Below the pieces are notes generated by a model. It ran no database searches. It had not been told where the DNA came from and saw only the letters and a program-made list of their open reading frames with translations. A stretch of DNA of 6,373 nt from an uncultured Verrucomicrobiota bacterium (lineage in GTDB: Bacteria; Verrucomicrobiota; Verrucomicrobiia; Palsa-1439), in assembly GCA_903825695.1 (NCBI GenBank), contig CAIKBP010000136.1, positions 1-6,373 of the forward strand, in the 5' to 3' direction. The translations under genes were made by a program, and so were the position numbers. Positions 1 to 6,373 of the stretch are shown in pieces. The stretch's first letter is position 1, and every line of letters starts with the position of its first letter.

Positions 1-719
1 ATTCGTGCCAAAGTTCCCGAAGCGCAGCCGACTGCTGACCTGCTGAACAATTTGATCCGCCGTTCATGGCCGATTCTGAAGGATCATCCCGTCAACCAGA
101 GCCGTCGGGCTGCCGGCAAAGATCCGGGCAACTCGATCTGGCTGTGGTCGCCCGGCAGGCGCCCGAAGATGTGGACCTTTCAGAAACGGTTTGGCATCAG
201 AGGCGCGGTGATTTCCGCAGTGGATCTGATTCGCGGCATCGGAGTTTACGCCGGGCTGGAAATCCTCAAGGTTCCCGGCACGACCGGTCTTTCCGATACC
301 AACTATGAAGGCAAAGCCGACGCCTGCCTAGCTGCCTTGGAACGCTGCGATTTCTGCTACGTGCACGTCGAAGCGCCCGATGAAGCCGGCCACGACGGCG
401 ACCTCGACCTGAAAATCCGCACCATTGAGGATCTTGACGCGCGCCTGATCGGTCGCATTCTGACAGAACTGAACAGCGAAAAATTGAAGCGGTTGTGGCG
501 GTTTTGCCGGATCATCCGACACCGGTTGAAAAGCGGATTCACGTTCGTGACGCTGTCCCATTTGCGATTCGCGATCCGCGAAAGTCACCGGACAAGGTTC
601 AGTGTTTTGACGAGCGAAGCTGTGCCGCCGGCGCATTCGGGACCTTGCACGGCGATGAATTTATCCGTGCCGTGTTTGGTAAACAACGCAGTGGCAGTTT
701 TCACAATCGCCAGGGATGA
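1..719 (+). pseudogene. apgM: Cofactor-independent phosphoglycerate mutase (archaeal/ApgM type), 5' partial, frameshifted
   Basis: The product would interconvert 3- and 2-phosphoglycerate in cytosolic glycolysis/gluconeogenesis without 2,3-bisphosphoglycerate. Frame 1 is open from base 1, so the N-terminal part lies outside the window; about 240 residues of a family of roughly 400 are present. Frame 1 shows family landmarks: VDLIRGIGVYAGLE, SDTNYEGKADA, and the alkaline-phosphatase-superfamily metal-site motif HVEAPDEAGHDGD (about 361-402). After about 483 the homology moves to frame 3, which reads AVLPDHPTPVEKR, HVRDAVPFAI and HGDEFIRAVFGK and stops at 717-719. One extra A in the A5 run at 479-483 would join the frames as SEKIEAVVAVLPDHPTP. 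Read without repair, frame 1 carries an unrelated tail to the stop at 730-732 and loses the DH metal ligands. A metagenome sequencing or assembly error is as likely as a true mutation. The family call is firm; functional status is open. Confidence 0.85.
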
Positions 720-741
720 CGTTTTTTGGTAGTGGTCAGGC

Positions 742-2115
742 ATGATTGAGCGGTTCTTCAAGGTGCGCGCGCACGGCTCGACTGTGCGCATGGAATTGTT
801 GGGTGGCGCAACGACCTTCGTGACGATGGCGTACATCATCGTCGTTAATCCGGCGATCCTCGCTTTTGCCGGGATTCCAGTCGGGCCGAGCACTGTGGCG
901 ACGATTCTGACGGCGGTGTTTGGCTGTTTGATGATGGGGTTCGTGGCGAACCGGCCGATTGCAGTGGCGCCATACATGGGTGAGAACGCCTTCATCGCGT
1001 TCGGGCTGGCGGCGATGGGCATCGGTTGGCAGCAACGGCTCGGCACAGTGTTCGTCAGCGGACTCGGGTTCTTGCTTATCACTGTGCTGCGTGTGCGGTC
1101 GTGGCTTGCGAACTCGATTTCGCCGAGCATGAAACACAGTTTTGCGGTCGGTATCGGGTTGTTTTTGGCGTTCATCGGGTTGTATGAGACCGGAATCGTG
1201 ACAAGTTTCGTCACCGGCATGCCGCCCGGGGTGTTGCCAACCGGCGTGCGCGGATTGTTGCTCGCACCGGACGTGCCAGTGAAGATCGGCAACCTGTGCG
1301 ATCCACTGGTGTTGCTGGCCATATTCGGGTTTCTCCTGATTTCGGTTCTGTTGTATTGGCGGGTACGCGGGGCGATTTTACTGGGCGTTGCGATGACAGC
1401 TGTTCTCGGCTTTTTGCTCGGGCATGGACAGGCGCCAAAGGGCATCGTGGCGATGCCGTTCACAGGCGAGTACGACCTGAGCGCCATCGCATTCAAACTC
1501 GACGTCGCGGGCGTGCTGCGGCTGAGTTTCCTACCGATTTTGCTGACGTTGTTCCTGATGAGTTTCCTCGACACGCTGGGCACGTTGGTCGGGGTCGGCG
1601 CGGCAGGCGGTATGCTTGATGAGAAAGGCAACTTCCCTGAGATTGAAAAGCCGATGTTGGTGGATGCGATGACGTGCATGTTCAGCGGGCTGGTCGGCAC
1701 TTCAACGAGCGGCGCGTACATTGAATCGGCCACAGGCATTCGCGAAGGGGCGCGGACGGGACTGGCGGCGGTGGCAACGGCGGTGTTATTTGCCATGTCG
1801 CTGTTTTTCATCCCACTGGTCGCGCCGTTGCAGCAATTGCGTTACGCCTACGGTCCCGCGCTGATAGCAGTCGGCGTGTTGATGGTCGGCTCGATCCGGA
1901 AGATTGAATTCGATGATTGGACGGAGTTGGTGCCGGCGTTTGTGACGATCGTGATGATGTTGTTCACCTACAATATCGGCAACGGGCTGACGGCGGGTCT
2001 GCTGGTTTATCCCATAATGAAGCTTGCCGTGGGCCGATGGCGGGAGTTAAACGCGGGGGCGGTGGTGCTGGCGTTGCTCTGCGTGGTGTACTACGTGTTC
2101 GGCCTGCCGCATTGA
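742..2115 (+). CDS. NCS2/AzgA-family purine (guanine/hypoxanthine-type) permease
   Basis: This is an inner-membrane transporter, probably a proton symporter importing purine bases such as hypoxanthine, guanine or adenine. The 457 residues match the usual size of the PbuG/GhxP/AzgA family, and the protein is almost entirely hydrophobic segments, as expected for the UraA-like inverted-repeat fold. Family landmarks in order are TTFVTMAYIIVVNPAIL (TM1), ANRPIAVAPYMGENAF (TM3, N82), FLDTLGTLVGVG (TM8, D277), GTSTSGAYIESATG with EGARTGL following (TM10, E328), and the C-terminal TYNIGNGLTAGLLVYPIMKL. The polar residues aligning with the substrate-site Asn, Asp and Glu of the family are all kept. 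TM3 differs from the common APGMGLNAF form, so the exact substrate is uncertain. ATG 742 is the only usable start, because an in-frame TAG lies at 730-732. The ribosome binding site is weak. It begins 22 bases after the repaired apgM stop, suggesting co-transcription. Family confidence is high, substrate low. Confidence 0.9.
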   Translation: MIERFFKVRAHGSTVRMELLGGATTFVTMAYIIVVNPAILAFAGIPVGPSTVATILTAVFGCLMMGFVANRPIAVAPYMGENAFIAFGLAAMGIGWQQRLGTVFVSGLGFLLITVLRVRSWLANSISPSMKHSFAVGIGLFLAFIGLYETGIVTSFVTGMPPGVLPTGVRGLLLAPDVPVKIGNLCDPLVLLAIFGFLLISVLLYWRVRGAILLGVAMTAVLGFLLGHGQAPKGIVAMPFTGEYDLSAIAFKLDVAGVLRLSFLPILLTLFLMSFLDTLGTLVGVGAAGGMLDEKGNFPEIEKPMLVDAMTCMFSGLVGTSTSGAYIESATGIREGARTGLAAVATAVLFAMSLFFIPLVAPLQQLRYAYGPALIAVGVLMVGSIRKIEFDDWTELVPAFVTIVMMLFTYNIGNGLTAGLLVYPIMKLAVGRWRELNAGAVVLALLCVVYYVFGLPH

Positions 2116-2116
2116 C

Positions 2117-2133
2117 CCCGCTTCTGAAGTGGG
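2117..2133 (+). terminator. Small hairpin just after the permease stop, weak terminator candidate
   Basis: CCCGCTT and AAGTGGG form a 7-bp stem (one G-U pair) around a CTG loop, starting 2 bases after the permease stop codon. No T-run follows, so it is not a classical intrinsic terminator. It may stabilise the mRNA 3' end or be coincidental. Confidence 0.25.
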
Positions 2134-2160
2134 ACTGAGGCAGCGGAGTGGCGTGGGTGA

Positions 2161-2193
2161 CTTGCATTTGTGGCAGCGCTCGGTATACTAAAT
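2161..2193 (+). promoter_or_regulatory. Sigma70-like promoter for the hybrid kinase
   Basis: TTGCAT at 2162-2167 and TATACT at 2184-2189 are separated by 16 bases. TATACT matches the -10 consensus at 5 of 6 positions; the -35 box matches only at TTG. Predicted transcription would start near 2196, giving a 5' leader of about 73 bases before the kinase ATG. Support comes from a second copy of the element before ssrA (6236-6268), identical at 25 of 33 ungapped positions, including both boxes and much of the spacer. The position after the permease hairpin suggests the kinase is transcribed separately from the permease. Confidence 0.6.
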
Positions 2194-2260
2194 AAGTGGG
2201 CGCAGGGCTTTGCTTTCTGATGGAAGCTGCGTGTTGGTCTACACCTTTGCCATGAAGTAA

Positions 2261-2264
2261 AAGG
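2261..2264 (+). promoter_or_regulatory. Short Shine-Dalgarno for the hybrid kinase
   Basis: AAGG (AAAGG if 2260 is included) lies 4 bases before ATG 2269, which is a short spacing. It is the only purine-rich match near the start. An in-frame TGA at 2218-2220 and the absence of in-frame ATG, GTG or TTG after it fix the start at 2269. A two-codon ORF, ATG AAG TAA (2252-2260), ends one codon upstream of this site. Confidence 0.45.
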
Positions 2265-2268
2265 CGCC

Positions 2269-5200
2269 ATGGGTCTGAAGCTCCAAGATGTCCGGTTCCG
2301 ATTGGGCGCAGCATTTGCGGTCTTGCTGGCCGTGCTCGCTGTTTTCGGGTGGGAGAGCGTCTCTCGCCTGCACCGGCTGAATGCGGAGATACAGAACGGC
2401 GTTTACGTCCGGTGGACGGAAGAGGAACAGGTCCGCGAAGCTTTTCAGCTTTCCAACCTCAATAACCGCAACGTCCTCGCGATCTTTTTGCTGGACGACC
2501 CGGAGCAAATCCAGCAGTTGCTCGCCGAGCGCGCTGCCCGATCTCAACGTCTCACGGAGTTGATCCAAACCATCAAGCCGACGCTCAGGACTGAAAAGGA
2601 AAAGAGGCTGCTAGCCGCCGTGGAAACGGCGCGGAAACCCTACATCGAAAGCTACCTGAAAGCCTTGGAGTTGTTGCTCACCGAGCACAAACGCGATGAA
2701 GCGCGCCGGATGATGATCGAGGTTACGCTGCCGCACCTCACCACTTATCACGACGCATGGCTTGCTTTCGTTCGTCTCCAAGCCAGTGAAATCGAGCAGG
2801 CCGTGCAGCGGAACAAGGCCAGCTTCGCTGAGGCTCAGCAACGGTTTCTGTTTCTAACCGTTTTCGCCATCCTAGTCACAATGGCGGTCGTTATTCTTGT
2901 GTTTATACAGATAAGTCGAGGTATCGCAGCCCTGCAGCACGAGCGCGACTGGTTGGAGCAGCGAGTGCAAGCTCGTACCGCCGAATTGGAGGAGGCCAGC
3001 AAGAAGGCACAGGCCAGTGAAGCTCGGTATCGTGCTTTGTTTGAAGGTTCCTCGGATGCAATCATGACGTTGAATGCGGACTGTTTTCTGGACTGCAATG
3101 AGGCGACCCTCAAGATGTTCGGCTGCGCCAGCAAGAAAGAGTTAATTGCTCTTCATCCGGCAGACTTGTCACCCCCCCATCAACCTTCCGGCCAAGATTC
3201 ACAGGCTGCTGCGGATCAGCGTATTGCGGAGGCACTGGTCAAAGGAACAGCCTCGTTTGAATGGGTGCACCGCCGCTGCAACGGCGAGGACTTTACTGCA
3301 GATGTTCTGCTTACAGCTCTGGAAGTGGAATTGGGCGGGCAGAAGATTCTGCAGGCGACCGTGCGCGACATCAGCGAGCGCCAGAAGGCGCAGAAGGCAT
3401 TGGCTGACTCGGAGAGCCGGTACCGGCGTCTTTTTGAAGCGGCAAAAGACGGTATTCTGATCCTGGATGCGGAGACGGGTAAGATCAAGGACGTGAACCC
3501 GTTTCTGACTGAGTTGCTGGGTTACACGCGTGAGCAGTTTGTTGGGAAACGGCTATGGGAACTGGGTTCCTTCAAGGACATCGTCGCCAACCAAGCCAAC
3601 TTCGCGGAATTGCAGCAGAAGAAATACATCCGCTACGAAGATAAGCCGCTGGAAACTGCGGATGGTCGGCGGATTGAAGTGGAGTTCGTCAGCAACGTTT
3701 ACGCAGTTGATAGCAAGAAGGTGATCCAGTGCAACATACGCGATGTCAGCGAGCGCAAACGCATGGAGGAGCAAAATCTCCGACTCGCGGCTATTGTCCG
3801 ATCCGCCGATGACGCAATCATTGGGAAAACATTGGATGGAATCATCACCAGTTGGAATAAAGGCGCAGAACAGACTTACGGCTACACGGAGAACGAGATG
3901 GTCGGCAAATCAATCTCCATCCTGGTTCCGCCGGGCCAAGAAGACGAACCGGCGATGATCCTTGAGAAGATCCGGCGAGGAGAGCACATCGACCATTACG
4001 AGACTGTGCGGCGGCGAAAAGATGGGAGTAGTATCGATGTGTCTCTGTCCATATCCCCGATGCGCAATGTGCAAAGTAAAATTGTCGGCGCTTCCACGGT
4101 TGCCCGCGACATTACCGCGCGCAAGCGGTCGGAGGTATATAGAGAAATAGGCCGGGAAATCCTACAGATACTAAACGAGCCGGGAGATATGCAGGATTCC
4201 ATCCAGCGCGTGCTCGCCGCATTGAAGACACGGACCGGGCTCGATGCCGTAGGCATTCGCCTGCAAAACGGGGATGACTTCCCATATTTCGTCCAGCAAG
4301 GCTTTTCCAATGATTTTCTGCAGACGGAAAACACGCTGATCGAGCGCGCCGCGGATGGCGGGGTGTGCCGGGACAAGAACGGCAACGTCAGTCTGGAATG
4401 TACCTGCGGCCTGGTCATTTCGGGCAAGACCGATCCGGCCAATCCGCTCTTCACACCGGGGGGGAGCTGTTGGACAAACAATTCATTCCCGCTTCTGGAC
4501 ATTCCGCCCGGCGAGGACCCCCGGCTTCATCCACGCAACAAATGCATACACCAAGGCTATGCCTCCGTGGCCCTGATTCCCATTCGGGAGAAGGACAGGA
4601 TTGTTGGCCTTATCCAGCTCAACGGCCGGCGCAAGGGATGTTTCACCCTCGATACGGTTGAAATCCTTGAAGTAATCGCATCGTATATCGGAGAGGCTCT
4701 GATGCGCAAGCAGTCGGATCAGCAACTGCGGTTGCAGTCGGAGGCCATGCAGGCAGCGGCCAACGGCATCGTCATCACAGATCGCGATGGGAAGATCGAG
4801 TGGGCCAACGATGCATTCACGCGCCTGACCGGCTATGCCGCCGCCGAAGTCATCGGCCAAAACCCGCGTTTTCTCAAGTCCGGCAAACAGGACGTCGCGT
4901 TTTACAAAAAGATGTGGGACGCGATTCTGGCCGGCCAGGTGTGGCACGGAAAATTGGTCAATAAACGCAAGGATGGCAGTCTTTACACGGAGGAGATGAC
5001 CATCACGCCCGTGACAGTTGACCGCGGGCAGGTCGGCCATTTTATTGGCATTAAACAGGACGTGACAGGGCAACTGCAGTTGGAGGAGGAGTTGCGGCAG
5101 GCGCAGAAAATGGAGACAGTCGGACGGATGGCAGGCGGCGTGGCGCATGATTTCAACAATATTTTGACAGCAATCATTGGTTATAGTGAGCGGACGATTG

Positions 5201-6228
5201 AGCGTCTTGGGCCTAAAGAGCCGATGCGTGAGGACGTCCGGCAAATTGCCAAGGCGGCTGAACGCGCGACAGTGTTGACGCGACAGTTACTGGCGTTCGG
5301 CCGCAGGCAGATATTTCAGCCGACAGTACTCGACCTGAATGTGGTTATCACCGGCATGGTGCAGATGTTGCAGGGGTTGATTAGTGAGGACATCGAGCTT
5401 ACCACGGTGCTGGCACCCGGGTTGGGTCGCACACGGGCCGACTGCAACCAAGTTGAAGAAGTGTTGCTGAATCTGGTCATGAACTCCCGCGATGCCATAC
5501 CGGACAAGGGGCGGTTGACCATTGAGACGGCCAACGTAGAACTTGACGCCGAGTATGTCAGTCAGAATCCTGAGGTGAAGCCCGGCTCCTACGTCATGTT
5601 TTCGGTCGCCGACACGGGCTCAGGGATGACCGACGCCGTGAAACAACATTTGTTTGAGCCATTTTTCACCACGAAAGGAGTTGGTAAAGGCACGGGCATG
5701 GGACTGGCATCCTGTTTCGGCATTGTCAAACAGAGCGGTGGACACATCACCGTCCACAGCGAACCGGGGCGGGGCACGACGGTGCGAGTGTACTTACCGC
5801 AGGTGGAGGCGCCATTGGCGGCGAAGCACGAACCTACCGCGGGCAAACTGGCGCGTGGGACTGAGACGATCCTGTTGGTCGAAGACGAACCGGTCTTGCG
5901 CGAGCTGGCGCGGACGATCCTGAGCGATCTGGGGTACGCGGTGTTGGAAGCGGCGGATGGCGAAGCAGCTCTCAAGCTCATTCATAAAAAGAAACGCTCT
6001 GCGTTGGATCTGTTGCTCTCGGACATCATGATGCCAAGGATGGGGGGGGTGGAGCTGGCAGCGAAGGTGCGCGCCGACTATCCGCAGATCAAGACACTAT
6101 TTATTTCGGGGTACAGCGCAGAAGTGATCACGCGCCAGGGGGAGTTTGAACCGGGCACGATGTTTCTCGCCAAACCATTCACTCCATTGGGACTGGCAGG
6201 CAAAGTTCGCGAGACGCTCGACAGTTAG
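2269..6228 (+). CDS. Membrane-bound hybrid sensor histidine kinase (4-helix sensor, PAS x4, Cys-rich GAF, HisKA, HATPase, receiver)
   Basis: This 1319-residue protein is expected to sense one or more signals, autophosphorylate on histidine and pass phosphate to its own receiver, then via an HPt protein to an unknown regulator. Order: TM1 about 12-28; all-helical, probably periplasmic region 29-191 resembling four-helix-bundle MCP-type sensors; TM2 about 193-213; a charged coiled coil about 215-250 with no clear HAMP; PAS1 252-371; PAS2 383-496; PAS3 504-618; GAF about 624-812 with cysteines 700, 711, 713, 734, 759 and 791; PAS4 820-933; HisKA from about 945 with the H box GGVAHDFNNIL (H960); HATPase with N box NLVMNSRDAI (N1072), G1 DTGSGM (D1115), F box FEPFF (1129) and G2 GKGTGMGLA (1139); receiver about 1198-1316 with acidic E1205/D1206, phosphoacceptor D1252, S1280 and K1302. 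All catalytic residues are present, so the enzyme looks active. There is no DNA-binding domain and no regulator gene beside it. The kinase class is certain; the signal is unknown. Confidence 0.97.
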   Translation: MGLKLQDVRFRLGAAFAVLLAVLAVFGWESVSRLHRLNAEIQNGVYVRWTEEEQVREAFQLSNLNNRNVLAIFLLDDPEQIQQLLAERAARSQRLTELIQTIKPTLRTEKEKRLLAAVETARKPYIESYLKALELLLTEHKRDEARRMMIEVTLPHLTTYHDAWLAFVRLQASEIEQAVQRNKASFAEAQQRFLFLTVFAILVTMAVVILVFIQISRGIAALQHERDWLEQRVQARTAELEEASKKAQASEARYRALFEGSSDAIMTLNADCFLDCNEATLKMFGCASKKELIALHPADLSPPHQPSGQDSQAAADQRIAEALVKGTASFEWVHRRCNGEDFTADVLLTALEVELGGQKILQATVRDISERQKAQKALADSESRYRRLFEAAKDGILILDAETGKIKDVNPFLTELLGYTREQFVGKRLWELGSFKDIVANQANFAELQQKKYIRYEDKPLETADGRRIEVEFVSNVYAVDSKKVIQCNIRDVSERKRMEEQNLRLAAIVRSADDAIIGKTLDGIITSWNKGAEQTYGYTENEMVGKSISILVPPGQEDEPAMILEKIRRGEHIDHYETVRRRKDGSSIDVSLSISPMRNVQSKIVGASTVARDITARKRSEVYREIGREILQILNEPGDMQDSIQRVLAALKTRTGLDAVGIRLQNGDDFPYFVQQGFSNDFLQTENTLIERAADGGVCRDKNGNVSLECTCGLVISGKTDPANPLFTPGGSCWTNNSFPLLDIPPGEDPRLHPRNKCIHQGYASVALIPIREKDRIVGLIQLNGRRKGCFTLDTVEILEVIASYIGEALMRKQSDQQLRLQSEAMQAAANGIVITDRDGKIEWANDAFTRLTGYAAAEVIGQNPRFLKSGKQDVAFYKKMWDAILAGQVWHGKLVNKRKDGSLYTEEMTITPVTVDRGQVGHFIGIKQDVTGQLQLEEELRQAQKMETVGRMAGGVAHDFNNILTAIIGYSERTIERLGPKEPMREDVRQIAKAAERATVLTRQLLAFGRRQIFQPTVLDLNVVITGMVQMLQGLISEDIELTTVLAPGLGRTRADCNQVEEVLLNLVMNSRDAIPDKGRLTIETANVELDAEYVSQNPEVKPGSYVMFSVADTGSGMTDAVKQHLFEPFFTTKGVGKGTGMGLASCFGIVKQSGGHITVHSEPGRGTTVRVYLPQVEAPLAAKHEPTAGKLARGTETILLVEDEPVLRELARTILSDLGYAVLEAADGEAALKLIHKKKRSALDLLLSDIMMPRMGGVELAAKVRADYPQIKTLFISGYSAEVITRQGEFEPGTMFLAKPFTPLGLAGKVRETLDS

Positions 6229-6235
6229 CGGCAAG

Positions 6236-6268
6236 CTTGCTTTCGGGGCGGCGCGCAGTATATTGAAT
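6236..6268 (+). promoter_or_regulatory. Sigma70-like promoter for ssrA
   Basis: TTGCTT at 6237-6242 and TATATT at 6259-6264 are 16 bases apart, the same boxes and spacing as at 2161-2193. Predicted transcription starts near 6271, about 19 bases before the mature tmRNA 5' end; the leader would be removed by RNase P, which normally matures tmRNA 5' ends. The element begins 7 bases after the kinase stop codon and overlaps a perfect 10-base palindrome GCAAGCTTGC (6231-6240). The 61-base gap holds nothing else I can name. Confidence 0.6.
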
Positions 6269-6289
6269 GCGTCATTCACGCTGATTTTT

Positions 6290-6373
6290 GGGGGCGAAAC
6301 GGATTCGACTCTGTGAAGTGGGCGTGAGCGGCATGCCGAGGTTGTCAGGAGGCCTCGTTAAACACCTGGCAAA
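6290..6373 (+). ncRNA. ssrA: tmRNA (transfer-messenger RNA), 5' part only
   Basis: tmRNA rescues ribosomes stalled on broken mRNAs: with SmpB it enters like tRNA-Ala and then encodes a proteolysis tag. The mature 5' end is set at 6290 because GGGGGCGAAAC followed by GGATTCGAC copies the conserved tmRNA start in sequence and spacing (11 bases before GGATTCGAC, as in the Bacillus form). Pseudoknot PK1 is visible: stem 1 pairs CGAGG (6337-6341) with CCTCG (6353-6357), and stem 2 pairs TGTCAGG (6343-6349) with CCTGGCA (6365-6371) with one G-U pair, in the crossed order expected of an H-type pseudoknot. The window ends just after PK1, so the resume codon, tag peptide, PK2-PK4 and the 3' tRNA-like half with the T arm are outside. 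Identification is strong despite truncation, since both primary sequence and pseudoknot agree. Confidence 0.93.

Noticed and set aside
474..486. Programmed -1 ribosomal frameshifting in apgM
   Set aside because: The site reads C GAA AAA in the incoming frame, which is not a canonical X XXY YYZ heptamer, I see no obvious stimulatory structure, and this enzyme family is not known for recoding. An indel or sequencing error is simpler.
328..636. A 102-residue open frame on the - strand opposite apgM
   Set aside because: The + strand carries clear mutase motifs across the whole interval; the antisense product resembles nothing I know.
585..1811. A 408-residue open frame on the - strand opposite the permease
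   Set aside because: It mirrors a well-supported permease gene, its product is rich in Ser, Thr, Pro and Asn with no recognisable domain, and it overlaps the apgM end. It is a codon-bias shadow.
4861..4878. LOV photosensor in PAS4
   Set aside because: The segment reads GQNPRFLKSG, where a LOV domain needs a cysteine in GxNCRFLQ. Position 866 is proline, so no flavin-cysteinyl photochemistry is expected.
4483..5244. A 253-residue open frame on the - strand within the kinase
   Set aside because: It lies opposite GAF, PAS4 and HisKA coding sequence whose catalytic motifs are intact, and it shows no family signature of its own.
6231..6245. Intrinsic terminator of the kinase at the palindrome GCAAGCTTGC followed by TTT
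   Set aside because: A loop would leave only a 3-bp stem and the T-run is three bases. The segment is better explained as part of the ssrA promoter.
6263..6291. Alternative ssrA promoter with TTGAAT as the -35 box
   Set aside because: A normal spacer would put the -10 box on the first bases of mature tmRNA, where only a T-run and G-run are present.
1..6373. CRISPR array, insertion sequence, tRNA cluster or defence system
   Set aside because: I saw no spaced direct repeats, no terminal inverted repeats, no transposase or nuclease motifs and no complete tRNA. The content is ordinary metabolic, transport, signalling and ribosome-rescue genes.

Overview
The window reads as ordinary, moderately GC-rich bacterial chromosome, with everything recognisable on the + strand. 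From left to right it holds: (1) the 3' part of a cofactor-independent (archaeal-type) phosphoglycerate mutase gene, cut by the window edge and carrying an apparent one-base frameshift at an A5 run near 479-483; (2) a complete purine-type permease of the NCS2/AzgA family (742-2115); (3) a 153-base gap with a small hairpin and a good sigma70-like promoter; (4) a very large membrane-bound hybrid sensor histidine kinase (2269-6228; 1319 aa; four PAS domains, one cysteine-rich GAF, HisKA, HATPase, receiver); (5) a 61-base gap with a second promoter-like element; (6) the first 84 bases of ssrA (tmRNA), recognised from its conserved 5' end and a clear first pseudoknot, running off the right edge.

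The organism cannot be fixed from this sequence. ApgM-type mutase, an AzgA-like permease with an unusual TM3 motif, giant multi-PAS hybrid kinases and the tmRNA 5' sequence fit an environmental bacterium such as a member of the Verrucomicrobiota/Planctomycetota group. This is an impression from family knowledge and not a demonstrated placement.

The mutase remnant and the permease are close (22 bases from the repaired mutase stop to the permease start) and probably share a transcript. The kinase and ssrA each appear to have their own promoter. These two promoters share 25 of 33 aligned positions, spanning both boxes and the spacer, which is the most unexpected non-coding signal here. The kinase has no adjacent response regulator or HPt gene in view, so its output is unknown; its C-terminal receiver implies a phosphorelay through partners encoded elsewhere. 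The genes do not form an obvious single pathway, and I see no CRISPR array, mobile element, toxin-antitoxin pair or defence island. The points worth following are the shared promoter element, the cysteine-rich GAF sensor, the mutase frameshift, the long in-frame homopolymers in the kinase and the divergent permease motif.
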